Assembly: GCA_029251525.1 (NCBI GenBank)
Contig: JAQXDE010000048.1
Location: 168,515-232,514 of the forward strand
Direction: 5' to 3'
Origin: Saprospiraceae bacterium
Lineage (GTDB): Bacteria; Bacteroidota; Bacteroidia; Chitinophagales; Saprospiraceae
DNA length: 64,000 nt
Part shown: piece by piece, positions 46,201-55,006 of the stretch
How the letters are laid out: every line of letters begins with the position of its first letter
Numbering within the stretch: position 1 is the stretch's first letter
Program-made: the position numbers and the translations under genes
Notes under the pieces: generated by a model
What the model was told of the DNA's origin: nothing
The model's input: only the letters and a program-made list of their open reading frames with translations
The model's database searches: none

Positions 46201-46371
46201 ATTTCCAATGCGAGAAGTAAGGATATGGGTTTTGCCTGTACCTGGACCAGCGATCACAAGGACAGGTCCGTCGATCTGTTCAACTGCTTCTTTTTGAGCA
46301 GGGTTAAGCCTTTGTAATTCTTTTGAAAAAGCTTTGTTGTAATCTTTTCTTTCGAGTTGTTTTTTTGCCAT
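43228..46371 (-). CDS. UvrD/AddA-type helicase fused to an Fe-S PD-(D/E)XK nuclease
   Basis: The 1047-residue protein has a superfamily 1A helicase (Walker A GPGTGKT at 42-48, motif II DEYQDT, motif III DDDQSIFEFQGA, motif VI FYVAMTRAKEQL) and a C-terminal RecB-like nuclease (about 780-1035) with GVIDRLDF and IVDYKTG active-site residues. Four cysteines at 788, 1017, 1022 and 1025 (CGEKNCPWC) are placed as in the Fe-S cluster of AddB. It probably unwinds and trims DNA ends in repair. No addB or recC partner is adjacent; it may act alone. The start at 46371 gives a normal N-terminus. Confidence 0.9.
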   Translation of the reverse strand: MAKKQLERKDYNKAFSKELQRLNPAQKEAVEQIDGPVLVIAGPGTGKTHILTSRIGNILLETDTQPHNILCLTFTDAGVYAMRERLLELIGPEAHRVHVFTFHSFCNKIIKERMELFGRHDLEPLSDLERVEIIRKLIDSLPQNHPLKQGKRDRYFYESQLYDLFQRMKSEAWTVNYVHKKIDEYLEDLPSRKEYIYQRKTKNAVKGDLKQAKIDEQVERMERLRSASALFPNYNAAMRRARRYDFADMILWVLREFEKNEALLRNYQEQYLYFLVDEYQDTNGSQNAILHKLIEYWDNPNVFIVGDDDQSIFEFQGARLKNLLDFHDDFQEDLTLILLQDNYRSSQKILDSSKVLIDKNEHRAVSVLEGLEKNLKAKNKAFAKTKILPQISAYPNRAHENADIVAQIDQLQKDQFPLNEVAIIFAKHKQGINIIALLEKKGIPYNTRRSVNILEQPMIQNLRLFLKFISLEFTKPYSGEHLLFKIMHFDFLKIETQDLAKLSFYVAKQEKKPLWQDLIGNSQKTYQLDLKNTATVSKFSKLTNQLIGDYANLTLLALIEKIVNQSGLLKHILEQEDKEWQVQVLATFLDFVKTETDRNPRITLQRLLDILKNMDDNRLAIGVNKNVVTDDGVNLMTAHSSKGLEFQKVFIIDAIKDNWEPSNSSSSYRFPFPDTLTFSGEEDALESKRRLFYVAMTRAKEQLHISFSRKDQKGKALQHTIFIDEIVENTPIKIEEKKLERTALLEAQILILQETEVPRIPETDKARIDELLENFTMSISSLNQFIRCPLSFYYENILRIPTTSSEAATYGTAMHHALQKVFDKMRFSQSKSFPSVKFFIEFFEEDMKRQRGYFTKKEFKAHLEMGKENLTNYYNHHISNWGKEIKTEFIVRNIEMDGVPLTGVIDRLDFHPNNKIHIVDYKTGSHSTSKMRPPTKSKPEGGNYWRQLIFYKILFEEFQKKSAQYIHSAEVSYLDPNSRGEFITSQLRFQSEDVTMVKGLIKNSYEKIMKHEFYEGCGEKNCPWCSFVKQNVTQDSLRDLEVEELDD

Positions 46372-46412
46372 TAAGCTGTTTTTTTTGCCATAGACTTGGA
46401 CTGCAACAAAAT

Positions 46413-47663
46413 TTAATATTCTATTTTAAATTTGCTCAAATCTGGTTTTACCGCTCGTTCTCGTTGCACTTCATAGTCATAAACCACTTTTCCTAATCTA
46501 GACAAAAACGGTAAGCCAATTGTTTCGTACTCATAATTATCGTCATTAAAAATCTGATTTTTATTGACTGAAATTGTTGCGGTCAAAAAGAACTCAATCT
46601 CTTTTTTAAGATCAACGATGTACGAAACATCTGTCAAATATCCGTAGGCCCAACCTACTTTGTTAAAGGTACGAATGTGATCAGGAATCCTTTCTTTTTT
46701 ATCTCCATAAATAAAAAATTTTACATAAGAATCATATTCTTCTTTGGTGTATTTTGGAAATTTACTTTCTCTTGGACGCATGGACATCACTTTATATAAA
46801 AATTGATAATCGTCCTTTGTCAAGTCGAACTGTTGATATTCAGGAGTTACTTCGGGAAAAATTATTGCTTGAAGCATAGCACTCATGTCTTCAATACTAA
46901 ATCTATTTTTTCTAGAGAAATCTTTTGGCTCATTAATTAATTCCCCATCAACTATGTAGCCTTTTCCTTTGGTTAATTTTTCCATCGGAGGTAACTCAGG
47001 GGGATTCGTAGCATAGGCTTCAGGCTGAGAATAAGAAATAGTATCGCCACCGCTTGGACTAAAAATAAATGGGTTAGTATATTTATTCGTTTCATAATCA
47101 AATGGAAAACCACTTGGTCCGATTCGATGAATGATCTTTGTATTTTCAAATTTTTTTTTCCGAAGTTCTTCATTAAAATATTCTTGTCCTAAAAATTCGT
47201 ACATCCGATTATGTGCATCATTGTCGCTAACAAGAAAAACTTTTTTGACCATATGAGCCATTGTAGGTAATCCCATTTGAGCAGTTGTATCGATCGCAAA
47301 AGGAGTTTGAGGTGCTCTAGTAGAATCTACCCGAAACGGAATATATTTGTTTAAAAATCCACCTTTTATGCGGTTTAGTTTTTCTAAAGCGAAAAAAGCG
47401 GCAGGCATTTTCACAGTACTTGCTGGATAGAAATATTGATTTTTGTCTACATTGAATTCATGTGTTGTAAATGTAGGAGTATTGTTGTAATTTCTATCAA
47501 TTTGAGTGTAGAGAATTTGTAATTCGAATTTTTTAGGATTATTAGCAGGTGCTCCGAGTTCTTTTTTATTTTCGGAGATGAGTTGTTGGAGGATGTTTTT
47601 TTCTTCTGTTGGTTGGCAAGAGGAAAAGAGAATAGAAAAGATGAGGAAAAAAATATTTTTCAT
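46413..47663 (-). CDS. Serine hydrolase, class A beta-lactamase-like lipoprotein
   Basis: The 416-residue protein has a lipoprotein signal ending in LFSSC, the nucleophile motif STVK (Ser82), an SDN motif in FLVSDNDAH and a KVG triad near the C-terminus. These are the SxxK, SDN and KTG-like elements of class A beta-lactamase-fold hydrolases. The size exceeds true beta-lactamases because of inserts. Antibiotic hydrolysis is not implied; a peptidoglycan or ester substrate is equally likely. I chose the ATG at 47663 rather than a GTG 18 bp upstream because it has an AAGAAG leader. The gene lies between the helicase and a glycosyltransferase on the same strand. Confidence 0.87.
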   Translation of the reverse strand: MKNIFFLIFSILFSSCQPTEEKNILQQLISENKKELGAPANNPKKFELQILYTQIDRNYNNTPTFTTHEFNVDKNQYFYPASTVKMPAAFFALEKLNRIKGGFLNKYIPFRVDSTRAPQTPFAIDTTAQMGLPTMAHMVKKVFLVSDNDAHNRMYEFLGQEYFNEELRKKKFENTKIIHRIGPSGFPFDYETNKYTNPFIFSPSGGDTISYSQPEAYATNPPELPPMEKLTKGKGYIVDGELINEPKDFSRKNRFSIEDMSAMLQAIIFPEVTPEYQQFDLTKDDYQFLYKVMSMRPRESKFPKYTKEEYDSYVKFFIYGDKKERIPDHIRTFNKVGWAYGYLTDVSYIVDLKKEIEFFLTATISVNKNQIFNDDNYEYETIGLPFLSRLGKVVYDYEVQRERAVKPDLSKFKIEY

Positions 47664-47725
47664 TTGCTTCTTTTTTTTCACAGATTTCTGGGTAAAGTCA
47701 TAAAAAAGGCTGTGTCATTCTGTGG

Positions 47726-48688
47726 CTAAAATTTAATATTTGAACACTTAAAATGCCCCTTTGGACAAGCCTTAAAACCATGTAATCCACATGGTCGACA
47801 ATCCAATTTCTCCTTTGTCTCCAAAACCCTTCGAACAGAACTCAATGGTGTAAATCCAAAACTTGGAACCGTCGAGCAAAAAACTCCTGTTACAAGTGCA
47901 TTCATCGCAGACGCCAAATGTAAAGGAGCAGAGTCATTTACATAATTCATTTTTGCATCACGCATCAACGCTGCTGATTCTAGCAGATTTAATTTACCTG
48001 CTAAATTATGAATTTTTGTATGATTACTTTTGATTTTTATATTTTCACAAGCATCAAAATCACTTGGTGCGCCGAGTAGAAAAATGTCTTGCTGAGTTGG
48101 TAATTTTTCAATTAGCTCTAACCATTTTTCCGCAGGTAATTGTTTAGTAAACCAAACCGATGTTGGAGCGATGCAAACGTATCTATTTTCTTTTTTTACT
48201 TTTTGAAAATTAGCTTCGCTTGGGTATAATTTTGGAAGTGCAGGTTGATTATCTGTTAAGTGTTTGATCAAATCATGATTTCGGTGGACTTCATGAGTAA
48301 ATTGTTGATTATCAGCAATTTTGTGTTTTATTTTTTTTGTGAAAAAAATGGAAAGAGGATTTTTATCAAAACCAATTTTTTCTTTACCATTTGAAAAAGC
48401 AGTTAGGATTCCTGTACTAAAGAATCGTTGGCAATTGATGACGAAATCATATTTGTTGTGCCTAATCTTTTGAAGCGTAGAAAAGAGGTTTTTCGTTTTG
48501 TTTTGTTTTTTATTCCAAATTAAAACTTCATGCAGAAAAGGATGATTTTTGAGTAGTGCTTCGTTTCCTTTTCGGAGTAAAAAATCCAATTTTGCATCAG
48601 GAAATTGTTGATGCAATTTTTCGATTATTGGAGTTGCTAAAATAACATCACCAATGAATGCCGTTTGAATAATGAGGATTTTTTTCAT
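47726..48688 (-). CDS. Glycosyltransferase family 9 (heptosyltransferase-like)
   Basis: The 320-residue protein matches GT9, which adds heptose to the LPS core. Visible are the N-terminal ILIIQTAFIGDVILATPII, a CIAPTSVWFTKQLPAEKW segment, MNYVNDSAPLHLASAM and a Cys-containing C-terminus (CRPCGLHGFKACPKG). Donor sugar cannot be told from sequence. It supports LPS core assembly, as do lptC and the O-antigen ligase elsewhere in the window. It is the first gene of a same-strand run that continues to the helicase. Confidence 0.9.
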   Translation of the reverse strand: MKKILIIQTAFIGDVILATPIIEKLHQQFPDAKLDFLLRKGNEALLKNHPFLHEVLIWNKKQNKTKNLFSTLQKIRHNKYDFVINCQRFFSTGILTAFSNGKEKIGFDKNPLSIFFTKKIKHKIADNQQFTHEVHRNHDLIKHLTDNQPALPKLYPSEANFQKVKKENRYVCIAPTSVWFTKQLPAEKWLELIEKLPTQQDIFLLGAPSDFDACENIKIKSNHTKIHNLAGKLNLLESAALMRDAKMNYVNDSAPLHLASAMNALVTGVFCSTVPSFGFTPLSSVRRVLETKEKLDCRPCGLHGFKACPKGHFKCSNIKF

Positions 48689-49344
48689 GCGATTGCAAAG
48701 ATCGCTTTTGAAAATTTAAAAAAGGTATATTTAATAATTTAGTTGGGCTGAAAAAGGTTACTGCCAAGTAATATTTGAGAATTCAATTAAAGAGGAGTGG
48801 AAATTATTAAATTTAGGATTTGGTATTTAAATACAATCGATAAAATGGTTGGTTGTTAGCAATTTGTAGTTTTATACTTGCTTTTTTTAATTAAACTGCA
48901 CACCGGTGTTGTAAATAGCCACTTTTTAATAACTAAATCAAAAAATAAAATAAAAAGGCAACTCTTGGAGAAATTAACCCATAAGATATCATTTGATAGG
49001 GCAACAGATTAATGATTTTGAATCTAGATTTGATTTCTTCCAATAGCAACTAGAAAAAGTATTGCAAAAATAATCTATCTAGGACTTTGGATTGTATATT
49101 CTTTCATTTTTTTAAGAATGAAAACGACTAATGTAAAATATACTTAACAAGTTTTTTCTTTTGAATCTACTGCACCAAAATTGTCATTTTTACGTTATTT
49201 TTTATAGATTTTAAACGACATTTCTATATATTCACAATACTATCTTACAATGATCTGTTTTAATTCCTGAACAAGGTTATAGTTAATATGTTAGATTTAG
49301 TAAGCTATTAATTTGAGGCCTATTTATACTTTAAAACCATTACT
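48689..49344. other. Intergenic region between divergent genes
   Basis: 656 bp of AT-rich DNA between the glycosyltransferase (-) and the outer-membrane protein (+). I see no open frame, known RNA or clear promoter match. Short inverted repeats occur near 49100-49130 but have no terminator features. Confidence 0.5.
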
Positions 49345-50190
49345 ATGAAATTTATATACGTATTTATATTTTCAGCGTTGACCATTCCATCATTTTTAGT
49401 TGCTCAAAATACTCGACAATTTGATGAGAAAGATAATAAAGGAATTGTCTACAACAATGAGTTCACAATGGATGCAAGGTTACATACTTATGGATTTGCA
49501 TTGGCTGCCAATTGGACAAAGATTAACACTTATTATAAATCAACTTATTTTCAAGTAGAAATAGGAGAGCTAAAACATCAAAAAGGCTATCGACAAAATA
49601 GTGATAACCAAATCTTAAACCAAGGTTCACCCCAATCGTTTATTTTAGGGAAACAGAATAATTTATTTGTTGTCAGAGCTGGATATGGAAAAAAGAAATA
49701 TTTATCTGAAAAAGCGAAGCGTAAAGGTGTAGCAATTGGTTTAAACTATGAGGCAGGGTTAACATTAGGTTTACTTAAACCATATTATTTAGATATAAAG
49801 CAAAGTGACCAGCCTGATTTTCCTACTCGTCCTGAAAAATATGATCCCAAAACCCCATGTAATTTTTTGAATCCACTTGGTGGGATTTACGGATCTAGTG
49901 GATTTTTTAAAGGAATTGGAGAGGTAAGACCTTTACCTGGTATACATTTCAAAGCAGGTGTACATTTTGATTGGGGAGCATTTGATGAATTTGTAAAAGC
50001 AATTGAAGTAGGGGTTGCTGCAGATGTATTTTATAAAAGAGCCCCAATATTGATACATATTGATGAAGAAACGTTTAATATTATGAATATAAGCTGTCCA
50101 CAATTGTCACCTGACGAGGTACAAGCTAACCCAAATCGTCCATTTTTTATCAATCTTTATGTAACTTTGCATCTAGGAAAAAGATGGTAA
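49345..50190 (+). CDS. Outer-membrane beta-barrel protein, unknown function
   Basis: The 281-residue protein has a signal peptide (1-21) and alternating beta-strand pattern typical of a small barrel, ending in a barrel-like FINLYVTLHLGKRW with a terminal Trp. Internal patches include VRAGYGKKKYLSEKAKRKGVAIGLNYEAG and PGIHFKAGVHFDWGAFDE. I recall similar proteins upstream of lipA in Bacteroidota but know no assigned function. It is followed by lipA, which has its own promoter match. Confidence 0.75.
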   Translation: MKFIYVFIFSALTIPSFLVAQNTRQFDEKDNKGIVYNNEFTMDARLHTYGFALAANWTKINTYYKSTYFQVEIGELKHQKGYRQNSDNQILNQGSPQSFILGKQNNLFVVRAGYGKKKYLSEKAKRKGVAIGLNYEAGLTLGLLKPYYLDIKQSDQPDFPTRPEKYDPKTPCNFLNPLGGIYGSSGFFKGIGEVRPLPGIHFKAGVHFDWGAFDEFVKAIEVGVAADVFYKRAPILIHIDEETFNIMNISCPQLSPDEVQANPNRPFFINLYVTLHLGKRW

Positions 50191-50279
50191 ACCGAATTGG
50201 TTATTTTTTGTTAAAAAAGAAATAGTCCTCAATCAAAATCTGAAATTTTCCTTGAGAGTTTCGACTTTTTCATAGCCCG

Positions 50280-50287
50280 TAACTTTG
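50280..50287 (+). promoter_or_regulatory. -7 box for lipA
   Basis: TAACTTTG matches TAnnTTTG and lies 28 nt before the lipA ATG. No good -33 element is seen at 19 nt. Confidence 0.4.
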
Positions 50288-50315
50288 GTTTAATCCAAAG
50301 AAAAAAGAATAGAAG

Positions 50316-51194
50316 ATGATAGAACTACCAATAGTTGATAAAAATGAGAAGGAACCTCGCAAAAAGAAGCCAGATTGGTTGCGAGTAAAACTGCCCATCG
50401 GAGAAGATTTCAAAAGAGTTCGAAGATTGGTCGATGAATATAAATTGCATACCATTTGCGAAAGTGGGAGTTGTCCAAATATGGGTGAGTGTTGGGGAGC
50501 TGGAACTGCTACCTTTATGATATTGGGAAATACTTGTACCCGATCTTGTTCTTTTTGTGCAGTCAAAACAGGTCGTCCACCTGAGTATGATGAAGACGAA
50601 CCTCGGCGGGTAGCTGAAGCAATCAAATTAATGCAAGTTAAGCATGCTGTGCTGACTTCTGTTAATCGAGATGAACGGAAGGATCGGGGTGCTGAAATAT
50701 GGTATCAGACAGTAAGGTTGACCAAAGAACTAGCTCCAACGACAACTATTGAAACTTTGATTCCAGACGTTCGAGCAACTTGGGATGCTTTGGCGAGAAT
50801 GGTTGAAGGTGGGCAAGAAGTGGTTTCACATAATATGGAAACGGTAGAAAGTTTATATCGGAAAATTCGGCCGCAAGCAAAATATGCTCGAAGCCTCGAA
50901 CAAATTAAACGAACCAAAGAAATGGGGTATCGAACTAAATCAGGTGTCATGGTTGGTCTTGGAGAGACAAAAGATGAGATGCTAAAGATCATGGATGATT
51001 TGGTAGAAAATAAATGTGATGTTTTGACCATTGGACAATATTTGCAACCTACTAAAATGCACGTGGAGGTAGCAGAATTTGTTCACCCAGATGTTTTTGC
51101 GATGTACAAAGAAGAAGGTTTAAGAAGAGGTTTTGACTATGTGGAAAGTGGTCCATTAGTTAGATCAAGTTATCATGCGGAGCGACACTTATAA
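50316..51194 (+). CDS. lipA: Lipoyl synthase
   Basis: The 292-residue radical SAM enzyme inserts sulfur into octanoyl groups to make lipoyl cofactors. It has the auxiliary-cluster motif [12 protein letters not shown] (about 45-56) and the radical SAM motif CTRSCSFC (about 71-78), plus the C-terminal [11 protein letters not shown] with the serine ligand. Length and start are typical. No lipB lies next to it. A strong terminator follows after 36 bp, so it is a single-gene unit. Confidence 0.97.
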   Translation: MIELPIVDKNEKEPRKKKPDWLRVKLPIGEDFKRVRRLVDEYKLHTICESGSCPNMGECWGAGTATFMILGNTCTRSCSFCAVKTGRPPEYDEDEPRRVAEAIKLMQVKHAVLTSVNRDERKDRGAEIWYQTVRLTKELAPTTTIETLIPDVRATWDALARMVEGGQEVVSHNMETVESLYRKIRPQAKYARSLEQIKRTKEMGYRTKSGVMVGLGETKDEMLKIMDDLVENKCDVLTIGQYLQPTKMHVEVAEFVHPDVFAMYKEEGLRRGFDYVESGPLVRSSYHAERHL

Positions 51195-51230
51195 CAGAGC
51201 AAAAGTGTTGTTTTGGTTTTAATTGAATAG

Positions 51231-51281
51231 AAAAGAAGATGCCTTGATAATTTTTCGGAATTGTCAGGGCATCCTCTTTTA
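51231..51281 (+). terminator. Terminator of lipA
   Basis: GATGCCTTGATAATT (51238-51252) pairs with AATTGTCAGGGCATC (51259-51272) with two G-T pairs, flanked by AAAAGAA and CTCTTTT. Confidence 0.85.
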
Positions 51282-51847
51282 TGGAACATAAAATACTATT
51301 TCATAAAAAAGCTTTGAACAAATAATATCATTTTCTTTCTTAATTTCCTCTAATTATTTGATAAGCCAAAATTCTGCTTGGGTTTATAATTGATTAGAAA
51401 CCAATTCATGACTTTTACGAAATCGTTTTCTATGTAAAAAATAAATAGGTGGTATTAATTTGATTTGATAGGAAGGATGAGAGAAGATAGTTCAGGCAGA
51501 ATTTTTTGAGTAGTTTAGTTATTTATATGGAACAGGTTCTACTCAATAGCGATTGATTTTTGATTACTAACTTGAAGTTAGAGAAACCTTAAAAGTATAA
51601 ACTGGAGTTTTTTGTATCCTAATAAATTTTCCATTAGCAGCAGTACAAATAGATCTTATCTGAACAGAATTATGCGAAATTAGAAAGCAGTAAGAGTTAG
51701 AAAGTTTTTACAATTACTCACAAGTAACAGAGATAAAAAAGGGGAAAGAAATAATATTGATTTACCAGACTATATGCACCTTTTAGAAGCTTAGGATACA
51801 TAATAATTATATGAATTTTTTAATTTATTCAAAGTGCAAAGCGAGAA
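51282..51847. other. Intergenic region without a supported gene
   Basis: 566 bp of AT-rich DNA between the lipA terminator and the end of a convergent lipoprotein gene. No frame longer than about 60 codons, RNA or repeat is supported. Confidence 0.5.
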
Positions 51848-52495
51848 CTACAAATTATATGAGAAATAGTAAGATAAAAATACTTTGTTTTTACTTTCTT
51901 TAAATTCTAACCTCTCCATACTAAATTTTTGCATTCCATTTTTTTCACTCAAAATAAGTTCATTGCCAATGGTGAATGGACCAATTTGTTCAACCATCAC
52001 TTTTAGCGGATTTAGTCTTGATTTTATATTAAATTCAGCCTTACTCATTTTGGCAGTCATTTCGATCAATTCCAACACTTTCTTGGAAACTGCCATCTCA
52101 TCTGAAACATCTAAATCATTAGCGGTAAAAAAATAGGAATAAGTGTTAACAATAGAATTACAACCTTTTGAAGTAACATCTAATTTATAGCCATTTTCCA
52201 AAAACATCGTTTCTTTTCCATAGCCTTGTTGGGGATTTAAATTGAAAGTATAGCCGTTAAATTGATATTCTTTAAGAATAGTGGATGTTGGAATAGTACG
52301 TTTACAATTATTAGCTGTCCAATAATCAATGCCTTCTTCTAGGCTAGGTAAAGGAGTATTTTTGGGTGCTTTTTTTATTTGCGGTCTTTGATTTTTAGTG
52401 ATTGGTTTTTCGTCGATTTCTTTTTTTGGAGGATTATTTTTGCAACCAACAAAAGGTAAAGAAAAGTATAAAAGAAGAATTATAAAATTTTTCAT
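51848..52495 (-). CDS. Hypothetical lipoprotein
   Basis: The 215-residue protein has a lipoprotein signal ending in PFVGC (lipidated Cys at about 18), a Lys/Pro-rich linker (20-50) and a beta-rich region containing a Cys pair (NNCKRT and KGCNSI) that could form a disulfide. I recognise no family. It lies in the periplasm or outer membrane by the signal type. It is divergent from upp, with about 140 bp between start codons. Confidence 0.75.
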   Translation of the reverse strand: MKNFIILLLYFSLPFVGCKNNPPKKEIDEKPITKNQRPQIKKAPKNTPLPSLEEGIDYWTANNCKRTIPTSTILKEYQFNGYTFNLNPQQGYGKETMFLENGYKLDVTSKGCNSIVNTYSYFFTANDLDVSDEMAVSKKVLELIEMTAKMSKAEFNIKSRLNPLKVMVEQIGPFTIGNELILSEKNGMQKFSMERLEFKESKNKVFLSYYFSYNL

Positions 52496-52635
52496 ATTGT
52501 CTTTTTTAGTCCTTGGAATTGACTTTAAGTAAAAATCAAATTTCCAAAAAAAAAATGAAAGTTTTGAATCGAAAAAGAGTTAATTCCTCAGTCATCAAAT
52601 TTGTTTATATTTGGAAAAAGAAACTTGAAAAAATT

Positions 52636-53286
52636 ATGATATTTAATCTAGGTAAGCAAAACTCGATTGCTAATAAATATTTGGCAGAGCTACGAGATGT
52701 AAGCATACAAAAAGATCGTATGCGTTTTCGTAGAAATATGGAAAGGATAGGAGAAGTGTTGGCTTACGAAATCAGTAAAACTTTAAAGTACAAAGAGATT
52801 GAAGTAGAAACTCCCTTAGGTATTGCATCTGTAAAGGTTCCTTCCCAAAGAATTGTGCTTGGGACTATCTTAAGAGCAGGGTTACCCTTACATCAAGGTG
52901 CTTTAAATATTTTTGATGATGCAGAAAATGCTTTTATTTCAGCTTATCGCATGCACCACAAAGATGGTACATTTGAAATAAATATAGAATATACCTCTTG
53001 TCCCAATTTAGATGGATGTATTTTGATTTTGTGTGATCCGATGTTGGCAACAGGAGCATCTATGGATCTAGCGATTAAAGCATTAAAAGACTATGGAACC
53101 CCCAAAACAGTTCATGTCATGACGGCTGTTGCTTCGAGTTACGGGCTTAATCATATCCAACGATTAAATCCAAATGTAAAACTGTGGATCGGTGCTGAAG
53201 ATGATGAATTAACTGCAAAGTCTTATATTGTTCCGGGTTTAGGCGATGCTGGAGATTTAAGTTTTGGCAGTAAAATGCAAGATTGA
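52636..53286 (+). CDS. upp: Uracil phosphoribosyltransferase
   Basis: The 216-residue protein salvages uracil with PRPP to UMP. It has the PRPP-binding motif LCDPMLATGASMDLAIKAL (about 134-152), VLGTILRAGLPLHQGAL (about 71-87) and a C-terminal YIVPGLGDAGDLSFG uracil-binding stretch. The frame extends upstream to 52513, but those 41 residues are basic and not part of the family, so I start at the ATG at 52636. The gene precedes the symporter gene by 112 bp. Confidence 0.96.
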   Translation: MIFNLGKQNSIANKYLAELRDVSIQKDRMRFRRNMERIGEVLAYEISKTLKYKEIEVETPLGIASVKVPSQRIVLGTILRAGLPLHQGALNIFDDAENAFISAYRMHHKDGTFEINIEYTSCPNLDGCILILCDPMLATGASMDLAIKALKDYGTPKTVHVMTAVASSYGLNHIQRLNPNVKLWIGAEDDELTAKSYIVPGLGDAGDLSFGSKMQD

Positions 53287-53398
53287 TTATTTTTGTAATT
53301 GCTTATAATAAATCAAAAAACCTGTAATTGTAGTAACTTCAAACTTTTTTTATAACTTTCCCGTTCTTTTATATAAACACATATACGTTTTAAAACAT

Positions 53399-54928
53399 AT
53401 GATGAGATCACTTACACCAGAATTGATATTTGGGGTTGTAGCTTTATATTTTTTAGTATTGATGGCAATTTCTTATTTCACAAGCAAAGATGCTGACAAT
53501 GCAGACTTTTTTCTTGCCAATCGAAAATCACCTTGGTATTTAGTTGCTTTCGGAATGATCGGAGCATCTCTTTCGGGAGTAACTTTTATTTCTTTGCCGG
53601 GGGCAGTTGGAGCAGAAGGTGGTAATCAAGCATTTTCTTATATGCAGATGGTATTTGGGTATTTAGTTGGTTATGCTGTGATTGCGTTGGTGCTTTTGCC
53701 TTTGTATTATAAAATGAATTTGACTTCTATTTATGGATATTTGGAAGAGAGATTTGGAAAATGGTCTTATAAAACAGGCGCATTTTATTTTTTATTATCA
53801 AGGGTGATAGGAGCATCACTTCGATTGTTTTTGGTTGCGATTGTTTTTCTTAAAATTACGGAAGGATTTGATATGGAAATTCCATTTTGGTTGGTGGTTG
53901 CAGCAACGATTTTGTTAATTTGGATTTATACTTTTAAAGGCGGGATTAGGACGATTGTTTGGACAGATACATTGCAGACCTTTTTTATGTTAACAGCGGT
54001 AGTGTTGACAATTTTTGCGATTGGAAATGCTTTAGACAAGAATTTAGGAGACCTAGTGGGAACGATTCAACAAAGTGAATATAGTCAAATGTTTTTCTTC
54101 GAAAACTTTATGACTGACTCTAATAATTTTTTTAAACAATTCATTTCAGGCGCACTAATTGCTATTGTTATGACTGGACTGGATCAAGACATGATGCAAA
54201 AGAATTTGAGTTGCCGAACTTTAAAAGATGCTCAAAAAAATGTATTTGCGTTTAGTGTGATTTTGGTTTTTGTAAATATGTTGTTTTTAGGATTAGGAGC
54301 ATTGCTCTATATTTATGCCGCGAATGTAGGTATCGAAATTCCAGAACGAACAGATCAACTTTTTGCTGAGATAGCATTGGAACATCTCTCTCCTACAACA
54401 GGAATTGTTTTTATTTTAGGATTGATTGCTGCGGCATATTCGAGCGCAGATTCTGCTTTGACAGCTTTAACAACTTCCTTTTGTGTTGATTTTTTGGATA
54501 TGGAAAAAAATAAAAAGACGGAGGATGAAAATAAAAAAACGAGATTCTTGGTTCATATTGGATTTTCAGTTTTATTATTTTTGGTAATCATTGCTTCCTA
54601 TTATCTAACGGATAAACCGGTTATTAATAATTTATTTTCTGCAGCAGGTTATACTTATGGACCTCTTTTGGGATTGTTTACATTTGGTTTGTTTTCTAAA
54701 TCAAAAATCCAAGATGGCTGGATGGTTCCTTTGATCTGCGTTGTAGCTCCGTTGATTACTTATTTTTTACAAATGAATAATTTATTCATTGGTTTTGAGC
54801 TGGGTTTCTTGAATATTGGGTTGAATGGGATTTTAACATTTCTAGGATTGATGGCCATTTCATATTGGGAGATGAAGTTGGAGGGAGAAGCAGATACAGC
54901 TTCCTGGGAAGTGGGTAATGATGAGTAA
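53399..54928 (+). CDS. Sodium:solute symporter family transporter
   Basis: The 509-residue protein has about 13 membrane helices and the SSS family pattern, including the first helix (FGVVALYFLVLMAISYFTS), the GASLSGVTFISLPG segment in helix 2 and the sodium-site motif YSSADSALTALTTSF (about 346-360). It couples sodium entry to uptake of a small organic solute; the substrate is unclear. It might serve nucleoside or sugar uptake given upp next door, but that is inference from distance only. It converges on uvrA. Confidence 0.9.
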   Translation: MMRSLTPELIFGVVALYFLVLMAISYFTSKDADNADFFLANRKSPWYLVAFGMIGASLSGVTFISLPGAVGAEGGNQAFSYMQMVFGYLVGYAVIALVLLPLYYKMNLTSIYGYLEERFGKWSYKTGAFYFLLSRVIGASLRLFLVAIVFLKITEGFDMEIPFWLVVAATILLIWIYTFKGGIRTIVWTDTLQTFFMLTAVVLTIFAIGNALDKNLGDLVGTIQQSEYSQMFFFENFMTDSNNFFKQFISGALIAIVMTGLDQDMMQKNLSCRTLKDAQKNVFAFSVILVFVNMLFLGLGALLYIYAANVGIEIPERTDQLFAEIALEHLSPTTGIVFILGLIAAAYSSADSALTALTTSFCVDFLDMEKNKKTEDENKKTRFLVHIGFSVLLFLVIIASYYLTDKPVINNLFSAAGYTYGPLLGLFTFGLFSKSKIQDGWMVPLICVVAPLITYFLQMNNLFIGFELGFLNIGLNGILTFLGLMAISYWEMKLEGEADTASWEVGNDE

Positions 54929-54955
54929 ATTGAGGACAAATAATTTTTTATACAG

Positions 54956-54992
54956 AAAAAAACCTTTGAAGTAAAAATCAATACTTCAAAGG
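54956..54992 (-). terminator. Terminator of uvrA
   Basis: CCTTTGAAGTA (54963-54973) is perfectly inverted at 54982-54992; on the minus strand it is followed by a seven-T run. It lies between the convergent symporter and uvrA genes. Confidence 0.8.
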
Positions 54993-55006
54993 CTTCTTAT
55001 TCTAAT

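Noticed and set aside
46413-47663. Antibiotic-resistance beta-lactamase
   Set aside because: The SxxK/SDN/KVG motifs fit the fold, but the protein is long and lipidated and no resistance context exists.
51282-51847. Possible decayed gene between lipA and the next lipoprotein gene
   Set aside because: Short frames with stops and no recognisable motif, so no claim can be supported.
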